A stretch of DNA of 64,000 nucleotides. Source: Kangiella marina (GTDB lineage: Bacteria; Pseudomonadota; Gammaproteobacteria; Enterobacterales; Kangiellaceae). Below, one piece after another: positions 1 through 8,861 of this stretch. Where the stretch lies: the NCBI RefSeq assembly GCF_039541235.1, contig NZ_BAABFV010000001.1, positions 868,001 through 932,000 of the forward strand, read 5' to 3'. The translations under genes and the position numbers were made by a program. Every line of letters begins with the position of its first letter. The first letter of the stretch is position 1. The notes beneath the pieces are model-generated. The model was not told the DNA's origin, made no database searches, and saw only the letters and a program-made list of their open reading frames with translations.

Positions 1-326
1 TTGCTTTCAACGTCGGTAAACTGCATGGAACCGTTTGCACCCAAACCAAAAGCAATTTCACCGTATTCTTCAACTTCCAAGTGTAATAATTGCTGCTGTG
101 ACCATGAATAATCCTTTTCCAGTTCAATCGATGCAGGCTTAAAAATAGGTAAAACCACCCATAGAAGGTAGAAACAGATAAGAACAACGGCAACAATAAC
201 CGACATGCCGCCAAAGGCAATACCGTAGCGAGCGAGTATGTCGTTTATCTTGCGCCTTTTGTGCTTCCCACTTTGCGTTTGCTGGTCTAACAGCTTACGC
301 GTGGTGTCTTTTATCGAGGTACTCAT
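1..326 (-). CDS. phosphate ABC transporter permease, PstC-like (N-terminal part only)
   Basis: This is the first 108 or so codons of a gene that runs off the left edge. The visible protein starts MSTSIKDTTRKLL, has a basic cytoplasmic N-terminus (KHKRRK) and one clear membrane segment at about residues 40-62 (FGGMSVIVAVVLICFYLLWV), followed by a soluble, acidic, presumably periplasmic stretch. This arrangement matches the long PstC-type permeases (about 700 residues) of marine gammaproteobacteria, which carry a large insert after the first helix. The call is helped by context: it diverges from a phosphate-selective porin with a clear PhoB box. Its own upstream region has a -10 (TATAAT) with a partial Pho half-site 10 bp before it. 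The rest of the gene, including the permease core, is not in the window, so the family call is tentative. Confidence 0.6.
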   Translation of the reverse strand, partial: MSTSIKDTTRKLLDQQTQSGKHKRRKINDILARYGIAFGGMSVIVAVVLICFYLLWVVLPIFKPASIELEKDYSWSQQQLLHLEVEEYGEIAFGLGANGSMQFTDVES

Positions 327-354
327 GGCAAACCAATTCTAGAATCATGCGCAG

Positions 355-377
355 ATTATAAGAAAGGAATGTGACAC
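355..377 (-). promoter_or_regulatory. candidate Pho-type promoter of the pst permease gene
   Basis: On the minus strand, TATAAT (360-355) is preceded after exactly 10 bp by GTGTCAC (377-371), which matches the PhoB half-site CTGTCAC/T at 6 of 7 positions. The 10-bp gap to the -10 is the same as in the strong Pho promoter across the intergenic region. The upstream partner half-site is poor, so this is a weak box. Confidence 0.4.
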
Positions 378-498
378 TATTGTTAAACCTCTGTAATATT
401 AGCCCTGAAATATGACAGCCGAGCTGTAAGCTATTGATGATTGAGGAATAAGGATAAAGTTTCTGTAATATTACCTGTTTCACAAACCCTTAGCGTTT

Positions 499-532
499 CT
501 GTCATGTAACTGTCATAAATTAATCGTAGAAT
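499..532 (+). promoter_or_regulatory. PhoB box plus -10 of the phosphate porin gene
   Basis: CTGTCAT-GTAA-CTGTCAT at 499-516 is a perfect direct repeat of the PhoB half-site with 11-bp periodicity. It takes the place of a -35 element: the -10 TAGAAT (527-532) lies 10 bp downstream, as in well-studied Pho promoters. This predicts strong induction of the porin under phosphate limitation. Confidence 0.88.
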
Positions 533-575
533 TCACACCGTCTTTTAATAAAACCCTCTTTTTTTGGAGATGACA

Positions 576-1703
576 ATGAAATTAAAATTATTAGCAGTAG
601 CAGTAGCAGCTGTAATCTCTACTCCAGCTTTCGCAGAAAGCGAAGTAAAGGCTAAAGCTGGCGGCGGCGCAAAGTTCACAACTGACGACGTAAGCATCAA
701 AGTTGGTGGTCGTTTAATGTATGACATCGACTGGTTCGATGATGAAGCATTCACTGGTAACACAGGCTCAGGTTCTGACTCAGAACTACGTCGTGCTCGT
801 ATCTATGTCAGCGGTGAGTTTGGTGACTGGGAAGCTAAAGTACAAGGCGACTTCAAAGATGACGGCGATACAGCTTTAAGCGACGCTTACATCCAGTACA
901 ACGGATGGGATGACCTTGAGCTAGTTCTTGGTAAACACAAAGAGCCATTCGGCCTTGAAGAGCAAACGTCTTCTAAAGACATCACAGCTATCGAGCGTAC
1001 AATGATTACTAACGCATTGGCTCCAGGCAAAAACTACGGTGCGTCTTTAGGTTCATTCAGCGATGAATTCACTTGGATGGTTGGTTTATATGACCACGGT
1101 GAAGAAGGTGGCAACATTGCTACTGGCGTTACCGGTCGTATGACTTTTGCTCCAGTAATTACTAAGAACCAAGTATTACACTTTGGTGCTGGTGTTCGTC
1201 AAAGCCGTTTAGCGGGCAACGAATACAAAGACGCTGACCAGCGTTTAGAAATCCACACAGCTGACGAGAAAGTTGGTGCGGGTACTATCGGTGGCGAAAG
1301 CATCATGGCTTACAACTTCGAAGTGGCTTACGCTGCGGGACCTTTCCACGCACAAGCTGAGTTCTTCGACGCAGAAGTAGATGGCGGTGTTAACGCTGAT
1401 ACTGATATCTCAGGCTACTACGCTCAGTTCGGTTACGTTCTAACTGGCGAATCTCGTCCATACAGCAAAGGCAAATTCAAGCGTGTATCGCCAAAAGGTG
1501 AAAACGGCGCTTGGGAAATGTTTGGTCGTTTCAGCCACTATGAGCCAGGTTCAGACGAAGCTGACGCTTTCACTCTAGGCTTGAACTACTACGCAAACAA
1601 AGCTGTTCGTGTAGGTGTTAACTACGTTATGGGCGACATGACTGAGGGCGGCGTTGATAAAGACGGTAACGCTATCGCAGTTCGTTTCCAGTACGTATTC
1701 TAA
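576..1703 (+). CDS. phosphate-selective porin, OprO/OprP family
   Basis: This 375-residue outer-membrane beta-barrel probably admits phosphate or polyphosphate. It has a signal peptide of 20 residues ending in AFA, many alternating beta-strand segments, the family-typical stretches LRRARIYVSGEF and GKHKEPFGLEEQTSSKDIT, and a C-terminal phenylalanine (FQYVF) used for barrel assembly. The start at 576 is chosen because GGAG at 566-569 lies 6 bases upstream; in-frame TTG (564) and ATG (570) are too close to or overlap that site. The gene sits behind a perfect PhoB box and diverges from a pst permease gene, so it belongs to the phosphate-starvation regulon. A strong terminator follows. The family is clear; anion preference (phosphate versus pyrophosphate) is inferred from regulation rather than shown by key residues. 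Confidence 0.9.
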   Translation: MKLKLLAVAVAAVISTPAFAESEVKAKAGGGAKFTTDDVSIKVGGRLMYDIDWFDDEAFTGNTGSGSDSELRRARIYVSGEFGDWEAKVQGDFKDDGDTALSDAYIQYNGWDDLELVLGKHKEPFGLEEQTSSKDITAIERTMITNALAPGKNYGASLGSFSDEFTWMVGLYDHGEEGGNIATGVTGRMTFAPVITKNQVLHFGAGVRQSRLAGNEYKDADQRLEIHTADEKVGAGTIGGESIMAYNFEVAYAAGPFHAQAEFFDAEVDGGVNADTDISGYYAQFGYVLTGESRPYSKGKFKRVSPKGENGAWEMFGRFSHYEPGSDEADAFTLGLNYYANKAVRVGVNYVMGDMTEGGVDKDGNAIAVRFQYVF

Positions 1704-1728
1704 GACTTCTCTGAGTCTTTGGATGTCA

Positions 1729-1754
1729 AAGGGCGCTTACAGGCGCCCTTTTTT
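1729..1754 (+). terminator. Rho-independent terminator after the porin gene
   Basis: The arms AAGGGCGC (1729-1736) and GCGCCCTT (1743-1750) pair around a 6-base loop and are followed by a run of six T. It ends the monocistronic porin transcript. Confidence 0.9.
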
Positions 1755-1879
1755 ATGCCTTCTTGTTAATTTCTTCGGTCCTAAGCAATGAGCTTTAAAT
1801 TTGTGCTTAATGGTATTTAGACACTTGCATGATTTCTGCGATTCTCTATGATTGAATGACACTTACAAAGGGATTCACC

Positions 1880-2971
1880 ATGCTAGACTCATTCGACTTC
1901 AACCTTGCCGATATCCTGTGGCCTGTGGCAGTTTTAGTGATCGGTTTCTTTGTTTACCAAGGTTTACAAAAAGCATTTAATCTCAGCAATAAAAAAGAAA
2001 GCAACTTGGTGTTACAGAAGCAAATCACCAACATCGTTTTTATCTTATTGTTGATTATTATTTTCGTCATCGCTCTGCCGATAAAAGACAGCATCAAAAA
2101 CCAAATCATTTCGCTGATTGGTATCGTTTTATCCGCATCAATAGCCCTAAGTTCCGCCACATTTTTAGGCAATATCATGGCTGGTATTTGGCTACGTTCA
2201 GTACGCAATTTTCGCATGGGTGACTTCATTAAAGTTCAAGACATGTTTGGCCGTGTATCAGGGCGAGGCTTACTGCATACCGAACTACAAAGCATTGATC
2301 GAGACTTGATTACATTACCCAATTTATTTTTAGCGACAAACCCTGTAACAGTGATGCACAGCGACGGTACCATTATTTCCACGCAACTTTCTTTAGGCTA
2401 TGACGTAGATCATAGCGTTATTGAGCCTGTGTTAATTAAAGCCGCTGAAGACGCCGAGCTGGATAAGCCCTTCGTCTATATCGACAGCTTAGGTGATTAC
2501 TCCGTGGTTTATAAAGTTCACGGCTTAGCCAAAGATTTAAAGACGACCCTATCTTCACGTTCTGCCTTGAACCGCTGTGTGCTCGACGCGCTGCATAAAG
2601 CAGAAATTGAAATTGTATCGCCCACCTTCATGAATCAGCGCCAGGTCAACGAGCAAGTCTTCATCCCTAAAAAACGCAATAATCACGCGAAAAAGGACAC
2701 GGACAAACCTGAAGACGTTATCTTCGATAAAGCCGATAAGGCCAGCAAGCTTGATGAGATGAAAGAGCAACATAATGACTTATTGCAACGAATGGAAAAA
2801 GCCAAAGAAGCTATCAAGCACGCGGAAAATGATGATGTCGAGCAGGAACTCAAGGCAAGTTATGAAAAGCTCCAAGCACGAGAGCAACAGATGGCTCAAT
2901 TCTTAGAAAGTAAGCTCGAAGAAATTAGCCGAGAAGGAAAAGAAGGCTCCTCAGAAAAGCCGTCTGACTAG
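1880..2971 (+). CDS. MscS-family mechanosensitive ion channel with C-terminal coiled coil
   Basis: This 363-residue inner-membrane protein has hydrophobic segments at about 10-30 and 47-68 and the MscS pore-helix region at about 74-106 (small residues ASIALSSATFLGNIMAGIW), then the beta domain typical of MscS (FRMGDFIKV, GRVSGRGLLHTELQSIDRDLITLPN). It probably opens under membrane tension to release solutes after osmotic downshock. After the core there is a charged tail of about 100 residues (from about 265) predicted to form a coiled coil, absent from E. coli MscS, which may regulate gating or bind a partner. The start at 1880 is preferred over 1856 because AAAGGGA lies 7 bases upstream of it. 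A shared bidirectional terminator separates it from the converging BI-1 gene. Confidence 0.88.
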   Translation: MLDSFDFNLADILWPVAVLVIGFFVYQGLQKAFNLSNKKESNLVLQKQITNIVFILLLIIIFVIALPIKDSIKNQIISLIGIVLSASIALSSATFLGNIMAGIWLRSVRNFRMGDFIKVQDMFGRVSGRGLLHTELQSIDRDLITLPNLFLATNPVTVMHSDGTIISTQLSLGYDVDHSVIEPVLIKAAEDAELDKPFVYIDSLGDYSVVYKVHGLAKDLKTTLSSRSALNRCVLDALHKAEIEIVSPTFMNQRQVNEQVFIPKKRNNHAKKDTDKPEDVIFDKADKASKLDEMKEQHNDLLQRMEKAKEAIKHAENDDVEQELKASYEKLQAREQQMAQFLESKLEEISREGKEGSSEKPSD

Positions 2972-3008
2972 TCGTTCTGCGATCAGCCCTACAGCAATCA
3001 GCAAGCAC

Positions 3009-3037
3009 AAAAAAAGCGGCTAGTTAGCCGCTTTTTT
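3009..3037. terminator. bidirectional terminator
   Basis: GCGGC and GCCGC arms around a 6-base loop are flanked by an A-run on the left and a T-run on the right, so the hairpin can stop transcription from both the mscS-like gene (+) and the BI-1 gene (-). Confidence 0.88.
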
Positions 3038-3062
3038 GATGCTTATTCAGACGATATTCTGA

Positions 3063-3770
3063 TTATTCATCACTCGCCATAAATAATCTTAAGACGTACC
3101 AGAACATCATGGCCACACTGGCAAATAACTGTAACGCAGCACCAACGTAACGATCTTCAGGGTAATGATGTAAAACATTTGATGTATCATATAGGATTGC
3201 TGCACCAGCTAATCCAATCATACCTACACTAAACCATGTTCCTAGCTGGAAGCCGAAAATAAAAGCCGCGCCGATAGCTAATAATGCTAAACCGCCAGCC
3301 CACATTAAGATACCGCGTAAGAATGAAAAATCTTTACGTGTGTAAAAAACGATAGCAGTCAAAATACCAAAGCCAACTAGGGTCACCGTCGCAGCACTTT
3401 GAATAACGCTACTTGCGTAATTGGCTGCGATTAGCAGCATAGGGGCGAAAATAATCGCTTCCGCAATAATGAAACCCACCAAGCTCGAATACTGAGTCGC
3501 TTTAGATTGAGATGTGTGGGCTAAATGTGTTGCCGCCCAACTTGCCGCAATAAAGCCACCTAATAAAATCATCCAACCAGCGCCGAACGAGAATACCCAT
3601 TCTGCGATAGCCTGGGAAATACCAGACTGGTAGAAGTAGAAGCTAATGGCGACAAAAGCAAAAATAGCCCCTAGCAAATGGTTATAGGTTTTTGTAATAA
3701 ATTTAGCGCGATCACCTAAGCCTGTTCGGTTTACCGCTGCTTCTTGTTGTCGAATATCTTGGTAGCTCAT
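3063..3770 (-). CDS. Bax inhibitor-1 / YccA family membrane protein
   Basis: This 235-residue integral membrane protein has seven hydrophobic segments, a short soluble N-terminus (MSYQDIRQQEA...) and acidic C-terminal residues (MASDE), the layout of bacterial BI-1 proteins such as YbhL and YccA. Members of the family are pH-sensitive calcium leak channels, or modulators of FtsH in the case of YccA. A well-placed AAGGAG site precedes the ATG. It is the third gene on the minus strand after yajR-like and ssb, with 76 bp between ssb and this gene, so co-transcription is possible. The exact subfamily (YbhL versus YccA) cannot be fixed by eye. Confidence 0.88.
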   Translation of the reverse strand: MSYQDIRQQEAAVNRTGLGDRAKFITKTYNHLLGAIFAFVAISFYFYQSGISQAIAEWVFSFGAGWMILLGGFIAASWAATHLAHTSQSKATQYSSLVGFIIAEAIIFAPMLLIAANYASSVIQSAATVTLVGFGILTAIVFYTRKDFSFLRGILMWAGGLALLAIGAAFIFGFQLGTWFSVGMIGLAGAAILYDTSNVLHHYPEDRYVGAALQLFASVAMMFWYVLRLFMASDE

Positions 3771-3846
3771 TCTTATCTCCTTAACTCAAGCTAATCTTAC
3801 TTATATTAATTCTATCGTGAGAATATGTTATTGGGATGACTTCCGA

Positions 3847-4311
3847 CTAGAACGGAATATCATCGTCAAAATCATCATCCATCGCTGGTGCTGGCTGAGG
3901 CTGTTGATTTTGCGGCTTCTGCTGTTGCTGACCACCGAATGATGTATCACCACCGCCGCCACCACGGCCGCCCAACATTTGCATCTGACCATTAATATCA
4001 ACCACCACTTCAGTAGTATATTTGTCTTGACCGGATTGGTCCTGCCATTTACGCGTTTGTAGTTTACCCTCAAAGTAAACTTGCGAGCCTTTGCGTAAGT
4101 ACTCACCTGCAATTTCAGCTAATTTGCCGAAAATAACCACTCGGTGCCACTCAGTTTTCTCTTGTTGTTGACCTGAGCTTTTATCTTTCCATGTTTCAGA
4201 GGTTGCAACCGTGATATTAGCGATTGCACGCCCATCCGCTGTGTAGCGAATTTCTGGATCCTTACCAAGATTACCGACTAAAATAACTTTATTAACGCCA
4301 CGACTGGCCAT
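3847..4311 (-). CDS. ssb: single-stranded DNA-binding protein
   Basis: This 154-residue SSB binds single-stranded DNA as a tetramer in replication, recombination and repair. The N-terminal OB fold (residues 1-110) shows [30 protein letters not shown] and [15 protein letters not shown] Gly/Gln/Pro-rich linker follows, and the protein ends in the acidic tip [10 protein letters not shown] that recruits repair and replication partners. Length and tail are standard for gammaproteobacteria. It lies 33 bp downstream of the yajR-like gene on the same strand, and this pair is divergent from uvrA, a common arrangement in this class. Confidence 0.98.
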   Translation of the reverse strand: MASRGVNKVILVGNLGKDPEIRYTADGRAIANITVATSETWKDKSSGQQQEKTEWHRVVIFGKLAEIAGEYLRKGSQVYFEGKLQTRKWQDQSGQDKYTTEVVVDINGQMQMLGGRGGGGGDTSFGGQQQQKPQNQQPQPAPAMDDDFDDDIPF

Positions 4312-4344
4312 GTAATACTCCTATCTTTATAAATTCTTTAACAA

Positions 4345-5715
4345 TTAGCCTTCAATTTGGCCAAGACTCAACAAATCCTTTTGCTGGATTTTAGATTTAT
4401 CAACTTGTAAATATACCTTGCCTTCACCGTCATTCGCAATCGCTTCGAGCACTCCTGGCATCTTTAATGCCGATATTTGGGCATTCTTGCTCGAATTTTC
4501 TTCATTTGAGTCCAACTTGACGATAACTTTCTCAATCTCAGGTAACTTGCCTAAAAAGGCCAATGCAACTCCCGCCATCACCGCTAACACGATATTCATG
4601 GCCAAAATGCCATCAACACCCAACTTAGGGAGCAGATAGCCAGTCACGCTTCCGCCAAGAAAAGCGCCTAAAAACTGGCTGGTGCTAAAAACCCCAAGGG
4701 CGGTCCCACGATACTGAGAGCCAAAAAGATTCGATACCGTAGACGGCAGCTTTGCTTCTAGCAGGTTAAATCCTGCGAAAAATAATGTCAGCACCACTAA
4801 CCAAAAAGCAATATGCGTAAAGCCGGTAAATAAGCTCGCTAAGGCTAATACAATCACCGCAAAGGCTAGCTGCATAATTTGGCGATGCATTTTCTTACGC
4901 TCTGCACCAAGCATCATCGGCACCATCAAGACGATGGATAACACTAAGACCGTTAAGTAAATCCACGAATGCTGCGCTAACTGATAACCGCTTTGCTCAA
5001 GCTTCTCAGGCACAATCATAAACACGGCAACTAATGACCAGTGAATCACGAATACGGCCAACGCTAAAACAAAGATTCGTCCTTTCGCCGTCACATGGCG
5101 CCAGCGCTCGCTGAAACTTAAATTCAGGTGAACTTTACTCGCTTGCTCACCCCGAGGAACGACTGTCATCGCTACGATGAGAGCGATAAAAGCCAAGGCG
5201 GCTATGACAAAGAATAAACCTTGTAGCGATAACCATTCACTTAAAATCGGCCCTAAAATCAATGAAATAGCAAAAGCTAAACCAATACTACCACCGATCA
5301 TGGCCATCATTTTTGAACGTTGCTCGGGGCGACTTAAATCAGCGGCTAAAGCCATCACAGCACTAGCAATCGCGCCAGCCCCTTGTAACGCACGTCCCGC
5401 AATCAGTCCCCAGATAGTGTCAGAGAAACCCGCCACCAAACTACCAGCGATAAATACCACTAAGCCACCATAAATCACTGGTTTACGGCCGATCTTGTCG
5501 GACAATAACCCTAAAGGGAGCTGGAGAATCGCTTGCGACAAACCGTAGATACCCAAGGCCAAGCCTAATAATGGCAATGTCGCGCCTTCTAAATCCTCAC
5601 CAAGAATACGAATGACAGGCAATAGCATGAACAACCCTAACATGCGTAGGGCAAAGATACTGGCTAGGGAAACCGCGGAACGACGTTCTACAGAGGTTAG
5701 TGGTGAGGACTTCAT
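4345..5715 (-). CDS. yajR: MFS transporter, YajR-like, with C-terminal ferredoxin-fold domain
   Basis: This 456-residue protein is a 12-helix major facilitator transporter in the inner membrane. It carries the drug/proton antiporter motif A in the loop between helices 2 and 3 (GLLSDKIGRKP), the conserved RALQGAGAIASAVMAL segment and GTALGVFSTSQFLGAFLGG in the second half, all close to E. coli YajR. After the last helix a soluble domain of about 65 residues (from about 390, LPEIEKVIVKLD...) corresponds in position and predicted fold to the YAM domain of YajR. Substrate is unknown, in E. coli too. It is the first gene of a minus-strand unit with ssb and is divergent from uvrA. Confidence 0.88.
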   Translation of the reverse strand: MKSSPLTSVERRSAVSLASIFALRMLGLFMLLPVIRILGEDLEGATLPLLGLALGIYGLSQAILQLPLGLLSDKIGRKPVIYGGLVVFIAGSLVAGFSDTIWGLIAGRALQGAGAIASAVMALAADLSRPEQRSKMMAMIGGSIGLAFAISLILGPILSEWLSLQGLFFVIAALAFIALIVAMTVVPRGEQASKVHLNLSFSERWRHVTAKGRIFVLALAVFVIHWSLVAVFMIVPEKLEQSGYQLAQHSWIYLTVLVLSIVLMVPMMLGAERKKMHRQIMQLAFAVIVLALASLFTGFTHIAFWLVVLTLFFAGFNLLEAKLPSTVSNLFGSQYRGTALGVFSTSQFLGAFLGGSVTGYLLPKLGVDGILAMNIVLAVMAGVALAFLGKLPEIEKVIVKLDSNEENSSKNAQISALKMPGVLEAIANDGEGKVYLQVDKSKIQQKDLLSLGQIEG

Positions 5716-5882
5716 AGTTGAATCAGTTAATAATCTCTAAAAGGCTTTTCGCAAGGCCTCATTTCACGCTATAGTTAACGGTTTGTGATTCTCGCATTTT
5801 ATGGCGTAAAGACCAAATTTATTTTACGAGCAACTAGAACCAAGGTTCAGTTCAATCGAGTAGCAAAAAAGCAATTTTCTAC

Positions 5883-5954
5883 GTCATTCCCGCGAAGGTG
5901 GGAATCTAGTTAAATACACATACTTCATAAGATTCCCGCCTTCGCGGGAATGAC
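5883..5954. repeat. paired dRS3-like palindromic repeats (REPIN-like)
   Basis: Two 24-base arms (5883-5906 and 5931-5954) are inverted copies with one mismatch and a 24-base AT-rich spacer. Each arm contains a palindrome of the form ATTCCC-N8-GGGAAT, the same pattern as the dRS3 repeat of Neisseria and of many other proteobacteria. It lies in the promoter region of uvrA and could fold into a cruciform or a long hairpin. Confidence 0.85.
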
Positions 5955-5975
5955 AAGCAATCTGATAGGAGCTTG

Positions 5976-8807
5976 ATGGATACCATAGACGTCCGCGGTG
6001 CAAAAACCCATAACCTCAAGAACATTGATATAACCCTTCCACGTGACAAGCTGATAGTGATCACCGGCCTTTCTGGCTCAGGTAAGTCCTCACTAGCCTT
6101 TGATACGTTGTATGCCGAAGGTCAGCGTCGTTACGTTGAATCTCTTTCTGCTTATGCGCGCCAGTTCCTGTCGTTGATGGAAAAACCCGATGTCGAACAC
6201 ATCGAGGGGTTATCACCAGCAATCTCTATTGAGCAGAAATCCACGTCGCATAATCCACGCTCAACCGTCGGTACTATCACGGAGATTTATGATTACCTGA
6301 GGTTATTGTTTGCTCGTGTCGGTACACCACACTGCCCTGAGCACCAGTTACCGCTGCAAGCCCAGACCATCAGCCAAATGGTGGATTTGGTATTGGAACG
6401 TGAAGCAGGTGAAAAATTAATGTTATTAGCGCCAGTGGTTCAAAACCGCAAAGGCGAGCATATCCAATTGATGCAAGAGCTTCAGGCCAAAGGCTTTGTG
6501 CGCGCTCGCATCAATGGCGAAGTCCACGAGTTAGCCAGCCCGCCAACGCTAGAACTTCGCAAAAAGCATACGATTGAAGTGATCGTAGACCGCTTTAAAG
6601 TCAAGCCTGACTTACAGCAACGTTTAGCAGAGTCATTCGAAACGGCACTTGAGTTAGCGGACGGTATCGCCCGAGTCGCCGCGATGGATAACTCAGACAA
6701 AGATGCTGAAGAAATGGTCTTCTCGGCGAAATACGCTTGTCCAACGTGTGGTCACTCGATTCAAGAACTTGAACCTCGTATCTTCTCCTTTAATAATCCA
6801 GCGGGCGCTTGCCCGACGTGTGATGGCCTAGGTGTCGATCAGTTCTTTGATCCCGAAAAAATTATTACCAACGAAGATATTTCAATGGCCGGTGGCGCGA
6901 TTCGTGGCTGGGATCGTCGTAATGTTTACTACTTCCACATGCTTAAGTCTTTGGCAAAGCACTATAAATTCGACATTGAGGCGCCGTGGAGCAGTCTTGA
7001 TGCGAAAACTCAGAAAGTCATCTTATACGGCAGTGGCACTACGCAAATAAATTTCGAGTACACCAACGACCGCGGTGACAACTACCAGCGTAAGCATCGC
7101 TTCGAAGGCATTATCCCGAACATGCAGCGTCGCTACCATGAAACAGAATCCAGCGCAGTGCGTGAAGAGTTGCAAAAATACATGACGACGCAAAGTTGCT
7201 CAAGCTGTGACGGCACTCGCCTGAACGAAAACTCGCGTAACGTCTTTATTGAAGGAACGGCGCTTCCAGAGATTACTCGCTGGTCGATTGAAGACAGTCA
7301 CAATTACTTTAATACGCTCGACCTTCCAGGTCAGCGTGGTGAAATTGCAGCAAAAGTCCTAAAAGAAATTTGCGATAGACTGGGTTTCTTGGTCAATGTC
7401 GGCCTCGATTACCTAACGCTAGAGCGCAGTGCGGACACGCTTTCAGGCGGTGAAGCCCAACGTATCCGCCTCGCCAGCCAAATTGGTGCGGGTCTAGTGG
7501 GCGTGATGTACATTCTGGATGAGCCGTCGATTGGCTTACATCAGCGGGATAATGATCGACTGCTAAAAACACTGGTCCACCTACGCGATCTAGGTAACAC
7601 CGTCATCGTAGTCGAGCATGACGAAGACGCCATTCGTGCCGCAGACTATGTAGTAGACATTGGTCCTGGCGCTGGTGTTCACGGCGGCGAAGTCGTGGCG
7701 GCAGGTCAGCTGGAAGACATCATCAAGAAAAAAGATTCGCTGACAGCGAAATATCTAACCGGTGAGCTAAAAATTGAAGTTCCTAAAGAGCGTACCCAAG
7801 CAGATAAAAAGAAATTTATTTCACTCAAAGGCGCTACTGGCAACAACTTGAACGAGGTCAGCCTCGACTTACCTGTCGGTCTTTTGACCTGTATTACAGG
7901 GGTTTCAGGTTCCGGTAAGTCAACCTTGATCAACGATACGCTCTACCCTATTGTTGCGCGCAAAATCAATAAATCGAGTTTACAGCCGAAAGCTTATGAC
8001 TCGATTGATGGCTTAGACAACATCGACAAAGTGGTCGATATTGACCAAAGCCCTATCGGTCGTACGCCACGTTCTAACCCAGCAACTTATACGGGTATCT
8101 TCACGCCAATTCGTGAACTGTTCTCTGGTACACAAGAGTCACGCGCTCGTGGTTATAAACCTGGCCGCTTTAGTTTCAACGTCAAAGGTGGCCGCTGTGA
8201 AGCTTGCCAAGGCGATGGCGTGATCAAAGTCGAAATGCACTTCTTGCCGGATGTGTATGTTGCCTGTGATGTCTGTAAAGGCAAACGCTACAACCGCGAA
8301 ACACTTGAAGTGTTATACAAAGGCAAAAACATTCATGAAGTGTTAGAGCTGACGGTTGAAGATGCGCGCGAATTTTTCGACGCGATTCCAGCCGTAGCGC
8401 GCAAACTACAAACCTTAATGGATGTTGGTCTGTCGTATATCAAACTTGGCCAAGCCGCGACCACACTTTCCGGCGGTGAAGCGCAACGTGTGAAACTTTC
8501 TCGCGAGTTATCGAAACGCGACACAGGGCAAACGCTATACATCCTTGATGAACCAACAACAGGTCTACATTTCCACGACGTTAACCAGCTGCTCAAAGTC
8601 CTACATCGCCTGCGCGATCATGGCAACACCGTCGTCGTCATTGAACACAATCTAGATGTGATAAAAACCGCCGACTGGATTGTCGACCTTGGCCCTGAAG
8701 GCGGTAGTAAAGGTGGGCAAATTATCGCCACCGGAACGCCCGAAGACGTCGCCAAAGAAAAAGGCAGTTACACCGGGAAATACCTAAAGCCTATGCTTAG
8801 CAATTAA
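5976..8807 (+). CDS. uvrA: excinuclease ABC subunit A
   Basis: This 943-residue ATPase recognises bulky DNA damage and loads UvrB in nucleotide excision repair. Two ABC modules are complete: Walker [10 protein letters not shown] near the N-terminus and GVSGSGKST in the second half, with signature sequences [11 protein letters not shown] and [11 protein letters not shown] and [10 protein letters not shown] / [10 protein letters not shown] Walker B regions. Zinc-binding cysteines are visible as CPTCGH...CPTCDGLG and CEACQGDG...CDVCKGK. The ATG at 5976 is chosen because AGGAG ends 4 bases before it; the in-frame TTG at 5973 is too close. No classical gammaproteobacterial LexA box (CTGT-N8-ACAG) was seen upstream, but a GAAC-N4-GTTC palindrome is present at 5837-5848. 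Transcription ends at a strong bidirectional terminator. Confidence 0.98.
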   Translation: MDTIDVRGAKTHNLKNIDITLPRDKLIVITGLSGSGKSSLAFDTLYAEGQRRYVESLSAYARQFLSLMEKPDVEHIEGLSPAISIEQKSTSHNPRSTVGTITEIYDYLRLLFARVGTPHCPEHQLPLQAQTISQMVDLVLEREAGEKLMLLAPVVQNRKGEHIQLMQELQAKGFVRARINGEVHELASPPTLELRKKHTIEVIVDRFKVKPDLQQRLAESFETALELADGIARVAAMDNSDKDAEEMVFSAKYACPTCGHSIQELEPRIFSFNNPAGACPTCDGLGVDQFFDPEKIITNEDISMAGGAIRGWDRRNVYYFHMLKSLAKHYKFDIEAPWSSLDAKTQKVILYGSGTTQINFEYTNDRGDNYQRKHRFEGIIPNMQRRYHETESSAVREELQKYMTTQSCSSCDGTRLNENSRNVFIEGTALPEITRWSIEDSHNYFNTLDLPGQRGEIAAKVLKEICDRLGFLVNVGLDYLTLERSADTLSGGEAQRIRLASQIGAGLVGVMYILDEPSIGLHQRDNDRLLKTLVHLRDLGNTVIVVEHDEDAIRAADYVVDIGPGAGVHGGEVVAAGQLEDIIKKKDSLTAKYLTGELKIEVPKERTQADKKKFISLKGATGNNLNEVSLDLPVGLLTCITGVSGSGKSTLINDTLYPIVARKINKSSLQPKAYDSIDGLDNIDKVVDIDQSPIGRTPRSNPATYTGIFTPIRELFSGTQESRARGYKPGRFSFNVKGGRCEACQGDGVIKVEMHFLPDVYVACDVCKGKRYNRETLEVLYKGKNIHEVLELTVEDAREFFDAIPAVARKLQTLMDVGLSYIKLGQAATTLSGGEAQRVKLSRELSKRDTGQTLYILDEPTTGLHFHDVNQLLKVLHRLRDHGNTVVVIEHNLDVIKTADWIVDLGPEGGSKGGQIIATGTPEDVAKEKGSYTGKYLKPMLSN

Positions 8808-8814
8808 CTCTCAT

Positions 8815-8845
8815 AAAAAAGCCCGCTAAAAAAAGCGGGCTTTTT
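8815..8845. terminator. bidirectional terminator after uvrA
   Basis: GCCCGCT (8821-8827) pairs with AGCGGGC (8834-8840) around an A-rich loop, with six A before and five T after. It serves uvrA (+) and the converging nuclease gene (-). Confidence 0.92.
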
Positions 8846-8861
8846 ATTCTAACCCAACAAA

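Noticed and set aside
5883-5954. CRISPR-like array from paired repeats
   Set aside because: Only two inverted palindromic units are present, with no regular spacers and no cas genes.
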